Origin: JBBQZO01 sp038207625
Lineage (GTDB): Bacteria > Pseudomonadota > Gammaproteobacteria > Burkholderiales > Burkholderiaceae_D
Length of the DNA stretch: 64,000 nucleotides
Reading direction: 5' to 3'
NCBI GenBank assembly: GCA_038207625.1
Contig: JBBQZO010000006.1
Coordinates: forward strand, 1 to 64,000
The notes below the pieces were generated by a model that was given only the letters and a program-made list of their open reading frames with translations, was not told the DNA's origin and did no database searches. The first letter of the stretch is position 1. Each line of letters starts with the position of its first letter. This document shows positions 32,743 through 40,360 of this stretch, in pieces. Both the position numbers and the translations under genes were made by a program.

Positions 32743-35612
32743 TAGTGACTCTCCGATGGTGCATGGGCAAGCTGGGTCAGGCGGCGGCGGTCAAGTTTGC
32801 CGGCCGGGCTCAGCGGTAAAGCAGGTAGTTGGCGCACTTCGCGCGGCACATAGGAACTGGCCAGGTGCTGGCGGCAGTAGGCGACGAAGTCGGTCAGGGC
32901 GAAGTCCTGCTCGGCCGCCACGAACGTGATCAGGCCGCGCGGTCCGGCGCACACGGCCACGTCGCTTACTTGCGGGAAGTTCGCCATCACGCGTTCAAGG
33001 TGGGCGGGGAAGACGATTTCGCCGAATTCGTTTTTGAGTTGATCGTCGGCGCGCCCGAGCAGCGTGATGCGGCCGTGCTCGTCATAGCTGGCCAGGTCGC
33101 CCGTGTAGACCCAGCCATCGCGCAACATCGTCGCCGTCTGTTGCGGATTGCGCCAGTAGGCTTGCAGCAGCTGGTTGCTGTGCACCCGCAACTGGCCGGG
33201 CTGGCCGGATACGACCGGTTGACCGGCCGCGTCGCACACCTGCATCAGCGCGCCCACCGCGCGACCGCTGACGATGGTTTGCGCGCTGGCGCCGGCATGG
33301 TCGAACACCAGGCACAGGCCGCCCGTTTCGGTCAGACCGTAATAATCGATGATCGATACACCCATGCGCCGGGCCACCGCGTCGTGCAGCGACGATTGCA
33401 AGGTGGCGCCGGTCGAGGCGATCTGGCGCAAGGTGGCCGGGTGCTGCAGCAGATGGTCGGGCAGCGCGTTGAGCATCGCCAGCCAGGCCGGGCCGGTGGC
33501 CAGCACGGTGACGCGGCGCGCCGCACACGCTTGCAGCGTCTTGCCCACGTTGAGGCGCTCTGCGTCTTCCGGCAAGTACACGGTCGCGCCGGCAAACAGC
33601 GCCGCCACGCAGGGATTGCGCAAGCCGCTCATGGTGTGCATGTCGGCCAGCGACAGCAGCGTGTCGGTGTGGTGCCAGCCGAACTGGGTGGCGGCCAGCT
33701 GACCGCTTTGCAGCAGCGCGCGCTGGCTCAGCACCACACCCTTGGGCATACCGGTGCTGCCGGACGTGAACAGGATCACGGCCGCATCGTCCGGGTGGAC
33801 CGGCTTGGCGTGTACCTCGTCCACAGCCGGCAGATCGAGCCAGTCGCCCAGCGTGTCGCTCAGCAGCGGCGCCACGGCAGCGGCATCGTCGAGCGGATCG
33901 TCGAGCAGCAGCGTGGCGCAGCGCGCCAGGGCGGCGGCGCCGGCGCGCGCGCCGTCCAGCAGCAACAGGGCCGGCTCGATGTGATCGAGCAGGCTGCTCA
34001 GCGCCGAGGGGGTGTCGCACAATTCCTTGCGCAGCGGGACCACCACGCTGCCATTCAACCAAATGGCCCAGCACATCAGCGTGGCGACCGGATGCGGGCC
34101 GCTCAGCATGGCGACCCGGTCGCCCGCGCGCACGCCCAGCTCGTCAAGGCCGCGCCGCATCGCCGCCACCAGCATGCTCGCCTCGTCCCAGCCAAACACG
34201 CTGTCGTCGGCGCCGGCCACCAGCATCGGACGCGCGCCGTACAAGGTCGGCGCCAGTTGCCACAGATAGGCAAAGGTTTCCTGCTGCGCCAGCGGACGCA
34301 CGATCTGGTCGGCGTAATAGGCTTGCAGACGGCTCATCGCGCGGCTCAGCGGCGCCACCTGGATCAGTTCGCGCTTGACCAGCCGGGCGCAGTGTTCGGC
34401 CACTTGCGCAAACGGCAAGTCCAGCCGCTGGGCGGTTTCGCCCAGCGTGCGCAACTGCCCGAGGTGAAACAGGATTTGCAGTTCGGTCGTGTCGAGCGCC
34501 TGCGGGTTCAGGCGGGCCAGCCGGTCGGTGTAGCAGGGATGGCGCACCAGCAGGTCGTCGATCAGGCCGCCCAGCGCCTGCGCATCGATCAGCGCCATGC
34601 CGCGCACGGTGTCGATGCGCAGCAGCGGATTGAGCACGGCGCGCGCCTCGGGCAGGCAGATGTCCAGGTCCGCCGTGCGCAGCGGCGCGCCGTCCCAGGC
34701 CGGCGGCACCAGCGCCACCAGGCCGTTGTAGTGCGGGTTGTCCGGCTCGGTGTGCAGGGTGCCTTGCGCATCGAACAGGCGCGCTTCGGAGGCGACGATG
34801 ACGCTGCGTCCGGCGCGGCCCTTGGCCAGCTCGAAGCGCTGTTGATGGGCGCGCCCGAGCGACTTCCAGCCGCCGCGCTCGAAGAAAGGCTGCGGCTCGC
34901 TGTTGGCCAGGTGGACATGGGGAAAACTGATCACGCCGTCGGCGCGCGCGATGCGCAGGATGTCGCCGCCGAAGGTCAAGGGATTGTAGCGATGCAGCGA
35001 GTCCAGACCGTGGACGAACGCGAAACGCCCGTCCAGGAAGGGCAAGCCGGCGCTCGGGTTGGCAAACACGATGTCGTGGTTGGGGGCGCGCTCGCCGTGC
35101 TTGAGCCAGAACGCGTAGCCGGCGTGGCCGAGCACATCGAAATTGCCTTCCCAGACAGAGATCACATGCTGCTGCGGAAACGCGGCGGCCAGCATTTCGC
35201 CGCTCCAGCCGGTGCGGCCCCAGGTGTCGAGGATCAGGTCGCCCGGTTTGAGCGTGGCGCGGATCAAGTCGAACAGCGCATACACGGCGCGGGTCGATTC
35301 GTTGAACGGCTGAAACGCGGCATAACTGTCGGGAATGCGCCGCGCGTGCCGATTGTGCACAAACTGCGCATAGTCGGTGCCGCCGGACATGTGCGCGTGC
35401 AGCGCGGTCAGGCGCGCATCGAGGTCCGGGGTGCCGGCCGGCATCGCTTCGCTGAACAGGGCAAAGCCCTGCACGACGGGGACCCAGATAGCGCACTGGG
35501 GGCATGTCAGTATGCCGTGGATCAGTGGAGTATGGTCGAGCGCATGCTCAGGTTGGTGCAGTGCTACGCGGCACGCTGGGCAGGCCAGGGCGGCGAGGGT
35601 ATGACGATGCAT
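32742..35612 (-). CDS. Zinc-ribbon / methyltransferase / adenylation-domain fusion
   Basis: 956 residues, unusual fusion. Residues 1-45: Trm112-like zinc ribbon with Cys11, Cys14, Cys37 and Cys40. Residues 60-300: class I methyltransferase-like domain, with LILDTWGRTGWSG (127-137) as the SAM loop and LPFLDGRFAFVHGLDSLHR (190-208) as the later motif. Residues 370-420: winged-helix-like stretch. Residues 465-945: adenylation domain with A3 FTSGSTGMPKG (615-625), YYGLTET (757-763), GDL (838) and Lys939 in SPAGK. It also lacks FDxS. First gene of the operon; a second ligase follows. Whether it adenylates a different acid or methylates the substrate is unknown. Confidence 0.85.
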   Translation of the reverse strand: MHRHTLAALACPACRVALHQPEHALDHTPLIHGILTCPQCAIWVPVVQGFALFSEAMPAGTPDLDARLTALHAHMSGGTDYAQFVHNRHARRIPDSYAAFQPFNESTRAVYALFDLIRATLKPGDLILDTWGRTGWSGEMLAAAFPQQHVISVWEGNFDVLGHAGYAFWLKHGERAPNHDIVFANPSAGLPFLDGRFAFVHGLDSLHRYNPLTFGGDILRIARADGVISFPHVHLANSEPQPFFERGGWKSLGRAHQQRFELAKGRAGRSVIVASEARLFDAQGTLHTEPDNPHYNGLVALVPPAWDGAPLRTADLDICLPEARAVLNPLLRIDTVRGMALIDAQALGGLIDDLLVRHPCYTDRLARLNPQALDTTELQILFHLGQLRTLGETAQRLDLPFAQVAEHCARLVKRELIQVAPLSRAMSRLQAYYADQIVRPLAQQETFAYLWQLAPTLYGARPMLVAGADDSVFGWDEASMLVAAMRRGLDELGVRAGDRVAMLSGPHPVATLMCWAIWLNGSVVVPLRKELCDTPSALSSLLDHIEPALLLLDGARAGAAALARCATLLLDDPLDDAAAVAPLLSDTLGDWLDLPAVDEVHAKPVHPDDAAVILFTSGSTGMPKGVVLSQRALLQSGQLAATQFGWHHTDTLLSLADMHTMSGLRNPCVAALFAGATVYLPEDAERLNVGKTLQACAARRVTVLATGPAWLAMLNALPDHLLQHPATLRQIASTGATLQSSLHDAVARRMGVSIIDYYGLTETGGLCLVFDHAGASAQTIVSGRAVGALMQVCDAAGQPVVSGQPGQLRVHSNQLLQAYWRNPQQTATMLRDGWVYTGDLASYDEHGRITLLGRADDQLKNEFGEIVFPAHLERVMANFPQVSDVAVCAGPRGLITFVAAEQDFALTDFVAYCRQHLASSYVPREVRQLPALPLSPAGKLDRRRLTQLAHAPSESH

Positions 35613-35658
35613 GACGAGCTCAATTTACACGAAAGCAGCATGTTGTGATAGTTACATG

Positions 35659-35704
35659 ATGCTGTCAAGCATGCAATTGTATCGAAATTTCCATGTGGAA
35701 ATTT
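35659..35704. promoter_or_regulatory. Operator-like palindromes upstream of the dlt-like operon
   Basis: A perfect 20-bp palindrome lies at 35685-35704: half-sites AAATTTCCA and TGGAAATTT separated by TG. A second inverted repeat ATGCT-GTCA-AGCAT is at 35659-35672. It contains TTGACA on the minus strand (35668-35663), a consensus -35 box, with a weak CAACAT -10 at 35645-35640. The sites lie 47-92 bp upstream of the first gene and are AT-rich against a GC-rich background, as expected for a regulated promoter. Confidence 0.55.
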
Positions 35705-35768
35705 ATGATGGGCGGCAACGGGCCGGCCCGGAGGGCAATGTGGTTAATTTGCAACTAGTTGGCCTGAG

Positions 35769-35795
35769 CCGGGCCAGGGGTATCGCCCGGCCCGG
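35769..35795 (-). terminator. Weak hairpin after the DUF805 gene
   Basis: CCGGGCC (35769-35775) pairs with GGCCCGG (35789-35795), 15 bases beyond the DUF805 stop. No T run follows on the minus strand, so read-through into the dlt-like operon is possible. Confidence 0.35.
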
Positions 35796-35809
35796 TCGCT
35801 CAGTTCGCA

Positions 35810-36178
35810 CTAGGCGACTTCCTTGGGGTTCGGGCCGAAGCGGTTTTCCCCTTGATGGCTGTCTTGCACCATGAACACCAGCAAGATGATGGTGCCTATC
35901 AGTGGAATCAGGCCGAGCAGCAGCAGCCAGCCGCTGCGATTCGTATCATGCAGCCGGCGTACGGCAACGGAAAACATGGGAATGAACATCGCCAGACCGA
36001 ACAGGCCCGACAGCAGGCCCATGTGCCGGCCAAAGCTAAAAGCACCCGTCACTTCATCGATGATGGTCAGGCCGATATCGATCAGGATATAGAACAGCAG
36101 AAAATACCAGTATTCGCTGCGTCTGGCGCGCCCGGAAAAATCCGCGTATTTCGTCAGTGCCGCTATGAACCAATTCAT
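35810..36178 (-). CDS. DUF805 family membrane protein
   Basis: 122 residues with four hydrophobic helices. The N-terminus MNWFIAALTKYADFSGRARRSEYWYFLLF and the later RRLHDTNRSGWLLLLGLIPLIG are the DUF805 signatures. The start at 36178 follows AAGGATACCC; codons upstream are leader. Inner-membrane protein of unknown function, shared with many proteobacteria (YhaH/YhaI type). No operon partner is evident. Confidence 0.88.
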   Translation of the reverse strand: MNWFIAALTKYADFSGRARRSEYWYFLLFYILIDIGLTIIDEVTGAFSFGRHMGLLSGLFGLAMFIPMFSVAVRRLHDTNRSGWLLLLGLIPLIGTIILLVFMVQDSHQGENRFGPNPKEVA

Positions 36179-36436
36179 GGGTATCCTTGAAGTGCGTGCA
36201 GCGCGGGGCCGCCGAGGTTGATGTTGTGACGATACTAATCTTAACGCAATGTTCAGGCAACTGTGGACAATAACTGGTGCTGACACGCCGCTGGGTGTCT
36301 TGCCGCAGGGGCAGACTGGGCATTTTCCTTGGGAGCGTCGCTGTTGATATGTGCGGCAAGCATCCGCGCCCAATCCGGGAATGCCGCGTCGACCGATCCG
36401 GCAAGCGCACTCCTCGGGGCGGCGAGCGCGTTTCTG

Positions 36437-36601
36437 TCATCGATAGGCGCGGCAACAGTGGCGCGGCGTTGGCGTCAGCGCCTCCTTGGCGCGCAGCCAA
36501 ACGAGCTGGCCACCGACGATTTCTTCAGCATGTGCGGCGGCGCTCGCGGCGCACAAGACGACCATCAACAGGGCCAGCGTGGCGCGCGGTCGTATCGTCA
36601 T
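36437..36601 (-). CDS. Possible small exported protein, doubtful
   Basis: A 54-codon frame starts MTIRPRATLALLMVVLCAAS and continues AAAHAEEIVGG, a convincing signal peptide, but ends soon after in RHCCRAYR. An in-frame ATG lies one codon upstream. No ribosome-binding site is seen. A second frame, open from just after codon 42, runs another 70 or so codons, so this could be a frameshifted relic of a longer secreted protein. The rest of the 36179-36634 gap shows nothing I can name. Confidence 0.25.
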   Translation of the reverse strand: MTIRPRATLALLMVVLCAASAAAHAEEIVGGQLVWLRAKEALTPTPRHCCRAYR

Positions 36602-36634
36602 CATTGTCAACATGCCGGGCCAGCATGCGCCGCT

Positions 36635-37738
36635 CTAGTTGGCAGTGGAGCTGTCGATGATGCCCCCGCCCAGACACACGTCGCCGTCGTACAGCACGGC
36701 CGACTGGCCCGGCGTGACGGCCCACTGCGGATCCATGAAGCGCAGCGCGAACTGGCTGTCGCCGTCGGGCGCGATCGAGCAGGCCACGTCGGCCTGGCGG
36801 TAGCGCGTCTTGGCCGACAGTGCGCGCGCGTCTGGCGCGCTGCCGGCGACCCAGCTGGCCTGGTCGGCGCGCAGCGCGCCCGACAGCAGCCATGGATGGT
36901 CGTGGCCCTGCACGACATATAAGGTGTTGTTGGCGATGTCCTTGCGCGCCACGTACCACGCGTCGCTCGAGCCGTCCGGATTCTTGTAGGCCTTCATGCC
37001 GCCCACGCCGATGCCTTTGCGCTGGCCCAGCGTGTAGAACGACAGGCCGACGTGCTCGCCGACGGTCTTGCCGTCGTCGGTCTTCATCGGGCCCGGTTGG
37101 TAGGACAGGTAGCGGTTCAGGAAATCGCGGAACGGGCGCTCGCCGATGAAACAGATGCCGGTCGAATCCTTCTTCTGGGCGTTGGGCAGCGCCAGTTTTT
37201 CGGCGATCTGACGCACTTCGGTCTTCGCGATCTCGCCCAGTGGGAACAGCGTTTTGGATAGCTGCGCCTGATTCAAGCGGTGCAGGAAGTAGCTCTGGTC
37301 CTTGCTCGCGTCGAACGCTTTGAGCAGCTCGAACTTGCCGGCGTGCTCGCGCACGCGCGCGTAGTGGCCGGTGGCGATCAGGTCCGCGCCCAGATGCATG
37401 GCGTGGTCCAGGAAGGCCTTGAATTTGATTTCGGCGTTGCACAGCACGTCCGGATTGGGCGTGCGCCCGGCCTGGTATTCGCGCAGGAAGTCGGCGAACA
37501 CGCGGTCCTTGTATTCGGCCGCGAAGTTGACCGCCTCGATGTCCACGCCCACCACGTCGGCCACGCTGGCCGCGTCGATCCAGTCCTGGCGCGACGAGCA
37601 AAATTCGGAGTCGTCGTCGTCTTCCCAGTTCTTCATGAACAGGCCGATCACTTCATAGCCCTGTTCCTTCAGCATCCACGCCGCGACCGACGAGTCGACC
37701 CCGCCGGACATGCCGATTACCACGCGTTTTTTGCTCAT
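36635..37738 (-). CDS. mnmA: tRNA 2-thiouridine(34) synthase
   Basis: 367-residue cytoplasmic enzyme that thiolates U34 in Lys, Glu and Gln tRNAs using ATP and relayed sulfur. The PP-loop VVIGMSGGVDSSVAAW is at residues 6-21; catalytic cysteines lie in NPDVLCNAEIKF (about Cys102) and STGICFIGERPF (about Cys201). LGQRKGIGVGG and the C-terminal beta-barrel are standard. It begins 22 bases after the NUDIX gene stop; the nudJ-mnmA pair is also adjacent in E. coli. Confidence 0.96.
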   Translation of the reverse strand: MSKKRVVIGMSGGVDSSVAAWMLKEQGYEVIGLFMKNWEDDDDSEFCSSRQDWIDAASVADVVGVDIEAVNFAAEYKDRVFADFLREYQAGRTPNPDVLCNAEIKFKAFLDHAMHLGADLIATGHYARVREHAGKFELLKAFDASKDQSYFLHRLNQAQLSKTLFPLGEIAKTEVRQIAEKLALPNAQKKDSTGICFIGERPFRDFLNRYLSYQPGPMKTDDGKTVGEHVGLSFYTLGQRKGIGVGGMKAYKNPDGSSDAWYVARKDIANNTLYVVQGHDHPWLLSGALRADQASWVAGSAPDARALSAKTRYRQADVACSIAPDGDSQFALRFMDPQWAVTPGQSAVLYDGDVCLGGGIIDSSTAN

Positions 37739-37760
37739 CGCTTGCTCATTGTTCGTCCAT

Positions 37761-38249
37761 CTATATATCGGTCGCCGCCTCGAAGATCGAGTTGTGCGTG
37801 TGCAGCAGTTCCAGCGGTGCGCGCCGGCCGGCCAGGTAATCGTCCACGCACGTCAGCAGCAGCGGGCTGCGGTGGCGCTCCGGGCAGGCCGCCATTTCGT
37901 CGCGCGTCATCCACAAGGTGCGGATGATGCCTTCGTCGAGCGGCTGGTCGTGCGCTTGTCCCAGCTCGCCGCAAAACGCGAAGCGCAGGTAGGTGACGTC
38001 GGCGCCGCGCCGGGTCGAGCGGTAGCGCGACATATACATGCCCACCAGCGCCGTCGGGGTGAAGTCGTGCGCGGTTTCTTCCAGCGTCTCGCGCGTCACG
38101 GCCTGGGCCAGCGATTCGAACGGGTCGAGGTGGCCGGCCGGCTGATTCAGGCGCACGCCATCGCTGGTCTCTTCTTCGATCAGCAAAAAGTGGCCATCGC
38201 GCTCGATGATCGCGGCCACTGTCACCGAGGGTTTCCAAACGTGCGGCAT
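37761..38249 (-). CDS. nudJ: NUDIX hydrolase, NudJ-like
   Basis: 162 residues. The Nudix box runs from GHLDPFESL to RETLEET, with the conserved Gly, Glu, Arg-Glu and Glu-Glu residues in register. In E. coli NudJ, beside mnmA, hydrolyses nucleoside di-/triphosphates and thiamine-type pyrophosphates; the same neighbourhood supports this name. The start at 38249 (MPHVWKPSVTVAA) follows AAGGACACCC; earlier codons lack a ribosome-binding site. Confidence 0.85.
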   Translation of the reverse strand: MPHVWKPSVTVAAIIERDGHFLLIEEETSDGVRLNQPAGHLDPFESLAQAVTRETLEETAHDFTPTALVGMYMSRYRSTRRGADVTYLRFAFCGELGQAHDQPLDEGIIRTLWMTRDEMAACPERHRSPLLLTCVDDYLAGRRAPLELLHTHNSIFEAATDI

Positions 38250-38374
38250 GGGTGTCCTTGTTAGAAGCCGCCATTCTACCTTGGTGCGTGCGACTATGCT
38301 GCAGTGCGATTTGTGCAAAATCGAGCAAACGGTCTAGAAAAAGTGACCGGTCGTTTCATTTTCCCGTTTCCGTG

Positions 38375-38396
38375 TAATATTCTGGACAGAATATTA
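38375..38396. promoter_or_regulatory. Perfect 22-bp palindrome upstream of pntAA
   Basis: Half-sites TAATATTCTG (38375-38384) and CAGAATATTA (38387-38396) are exact reverse complements separated by GA. It ends 45 bp before the pntAA start, where a promoter would lie. Very AT-rich against its surroundings. Typical geometry for a dimeric repressor of the TetR or GntR type; I cannot name the regulator. Confidence 0.7.
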
Positions 38397-38441
38397 ATCT
38401 AGCATCTCACCATTTAGCAGTTCATCATTTAGGAGACGTTC

Positions 38442-39554
38442 ATGAGAATTGGCATACCGGCCGAAACGCGAGCGGGCGAAACCCGTGTGGCGGCAACACC
38501 GGAGACGGTCAAGAAACTGGCAGCGAAGCATCAGGTGATCGTGCAGTCGGGCGCCGGCGTGATGGCGTCCGTGCTCGACGAGGCCTACCTGGCCGCCGGC
38601 GCACAGATTGGCAGCGCCGCCGAGGCCTACGCTTGCGAGGTGGTGCTCAAGGTGCGCGCACCGGATGCCAACGAGCGCGCGCTGATGAAGCCGGGCACGG
38701 TGCTGATCGGCATGCTCAATCCTTTCGATGCCGATAACAACGCCGCCATGGCCGCGGCCGGGCTGTCCGCGTTCGCGCTCGAAGCGGTGCCGCGCATCAC
38801 GCGCGCCCAGTCGATGGACGTGCTGTCCTCGCAGGCCAACATCGCCGGCTACAAGGCGGTGATGGTCGCAGCGAACACTTATCAACGCTTCATGCCGATG
38901 CTGATGACAGCAGCGGGCACCGTGAAAGCGGCGCGCGTGCTGATCATGGGCGTGGGCGTGGCCGGACTGCAGGCCATTGCGACGGCCAAGCGGCTGGGCG
39001 CGGTCATCGAAGCGTCCGACGTGCGTCCGCCCGTCAAGGAACAGGTCGAGTCGCTGGGCGCGAAGTTCATCGACGTGCCTTTCCTGACCGACGAGGAACG
39101 CGAGATCGCCAAGGGTTCGGGCGGCTATGCGCGCTCGATGCCGGCCGACTGGATGCGCCGTCAGGCCGAGCTGGTGCATGAACGCGCCAAGCTGGCTGAC
39201 ATCATCATCACAACAGCGCTGATTCCAGGGCGCGCCGCACCGATTCTGATCTCGGAAGAAACCGTCAAGGCGATGAAACCGGGCTCGGTGATCGTCGATC
39301 TGGCCGTCGAACAGGGCGGCAACTGCCCCTTGTCCGAGCTGGGCAAGACCGTCGTCAAGCACGGCGTGGTCATCGTCGGCGAGCCGAATCTGGCCACGCT
39401 GGTGGCGGCCGACGCCTCGGCGTTGTATGCGCGCAACGTCCTCGACTTCATGAAGCTGATCATCGACAAGGACGACCAACTGGTGATCGACCGCGAGGAA
39501 GAGATTCTGAAGGCCAGTCTGGTGTGCTTCGGCGGCGAGCTGCTGCGCAAATAA
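38442..39554 (+). CDS. pntAA: NAD(P) transhydrogenase, NAD-binding alpha subunit (part 1)
   Basis: 370 residues, equal to the soluble dI domain. MRIGIPAETRAGETRVAATPETV is the conserved start; RAQSMDVLSSQANIAGYKAV and MGVGVAGLQAIATAKRLGAVI (NAD-binding Rossmann loop) follow, then ASDVRPPVKEQVESLGAKF. The transhydrogenase couples the proton gradient to NADH-to-NADPH hydride transfer. TTTAGGAGACGTTC precedes the ATG. The alpha subunit is split, so the membrane segment is a separate gene (40025-40360), with panD between them. Confidence 0.93.
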   Translation: MRIGIPAETRAGETRVAATPETVKKLAAKHQVIVQSGAGVMASVLDEAYLAAGAQIGSAAEAYACEVVLKVRAPDANERALMKPGTVLIGMLNPFDADNNAAMAAAGLSAFALEAVPRITRAQSMDVLSSQANIAGYKAVMVAANTYQRFMPMLMTAAGTVKAARVLIMGVGVAGLQAIATAKRLGAVIEASDVRPPVKEQVESLGAKFIDVPFLTDEEREIAKGSGGYARSMPADWMRRQAELVHERAKLADIIITTALIPGRAAPILISEETVKAMKPGSVIVDLAVEQGGNCPLSELGKTVVKHGVVIVGEPNLATLVAADASALYARNVLDFMKLIIDKDDQLVIDREEEILKASLVCFGGELLRK

Positions 39555-39601
39555 CTACCGGCACCACGAACAAATTTCAAACTTAGAAGGAAGAAGTAAA
39601 G

Positions 39602-39967
39602 ATGTCTATGCAAAGAATTATGCTGCGCTCGAAGATCCATCGTGTCGCCGTCACCCAGTGCGATTTGAATTACGAAGGTTCCTGCGGCATCGACGTCGAT
39701 CTGCTCGAAGCGGCCGATATCTGGGTCAATGAGAAGATCGAGCTGTACAACGTCAACAACGGCGAGCGCTTTTCGACTTACGCGATTCCGGGCTTGCGCG
39801 GTACCGGCGAGATTTCGCTCAATGGCGCGGCGGCCCGCCGTGCCCATCTGGGCGACCTGCTCATCATCTGCACTTACGCGCCGATGCTTGAAACGCAGGT
39901 AGCGACCTATACCCCGAAGATTGTGTTCGTCGACGACAAAAACAAGATCACGGGTCTGAAAAAATAG
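39602..39967 (+). CDS. panD: Aspartate 1-decarboxylase
   Basis: 121-residue pyruvoyl enzyme that makes beta-alanine for pantothenate and CoA. The self-cleavage site YEGSCGID gives Gly26-Ser27; Ser27 becomes the pyruvoyl group. RIMLRSKIHRVAVTQCDLNYEG and LNGAAARRAHLGDLLIICTYA are family hallmarks. AAGGAAGAAG lies before the ATG. It sits in the transhydrogenase operon, 47 bp after pntAA and 57 bp before pntAB, with its own good ribosome-binding site. This position is unusual; panD normally lies with panB/panC or alone. Confidence 0.95.
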   Translation: MSMQRIMLRSKIHRVAVTQCDLNYEGSCGIDVDLLEAADIWVNEKIELYNVNNGERFSTYAIPGLRGTGEISLNGAAARRAHLGDLLIICTYAPMLETQVATYTPKIVFVDDKNKITGLKK

Positions 39968-40024
39968 CAGCTTTGCGGGCGGGCCGCTGGCCCGCTCGAT
40001 CACATACGCATACAGGAGAGCTTC

Positions 40025-40360
40025 ATGGAACTCGATCAGTTCATGGTGGTTAGTCACACAGTTACCAATCTCATCATTTTCGTGCTGGCCATTTACGTCG
40101 GCTACCACGTGGTGTGGACCGTCACACCGGCACTGCATACGCCGCTGATGGCGGTCACCAACGCGATCTCGGCCATCATCATCGTCGGCGCCATGCTGGC
40201 CGCTGGCCTGACGACGGGCATCGTCGGGCAGGTGGCCGGCACGCTGGCCGTCGCGCTGGCGGCGGTGAACGTGTTCGGCGGCTTCCTGGTCACCCAGCGC
40301 ATGCTCGAGATGTTCAAGAAGAAAGAACCGAAAGCGGCCAAAGAAGGAGCGAAGGCATGA
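40025..40360 (+). CDS. pntAB: NAD(P) transhydrogenase alpha subunit, membrane part
   Basis: 111 residues with three to four helices (VSHTVTNLIIFVLAIYVGYHVVWTV; LMAVTNAISAIIIVGAMLA; AALAVNVFGGFLVTQRMLEMF region). It forms part of the proton channel with PntB. ACAGGAGAGC precedes the ATG. The stop overlaps the pntB start (ATGA). Confidence 0.92.
   Translation: MELDQFMVVSHTVTNLIIFVLAIYVGYHVVWTVTPALHTPLMAVTNAISAIIIVGAMLAAGLTTGIVGQVAGTLAVALAAVNVFGGFLVTQRMLEMFKKKEPKAAKEGAKA

Noticed and set aside
32829..35648. A 939-codon plus-strand open frame opposite the methyltransferase-ligase fusion
   Set aside because: Composition is low-complexity (Gln, Arg, Val, His) and it mirrors the conserved codons of the minus-strand gene; no ribosome-binding site or domain.
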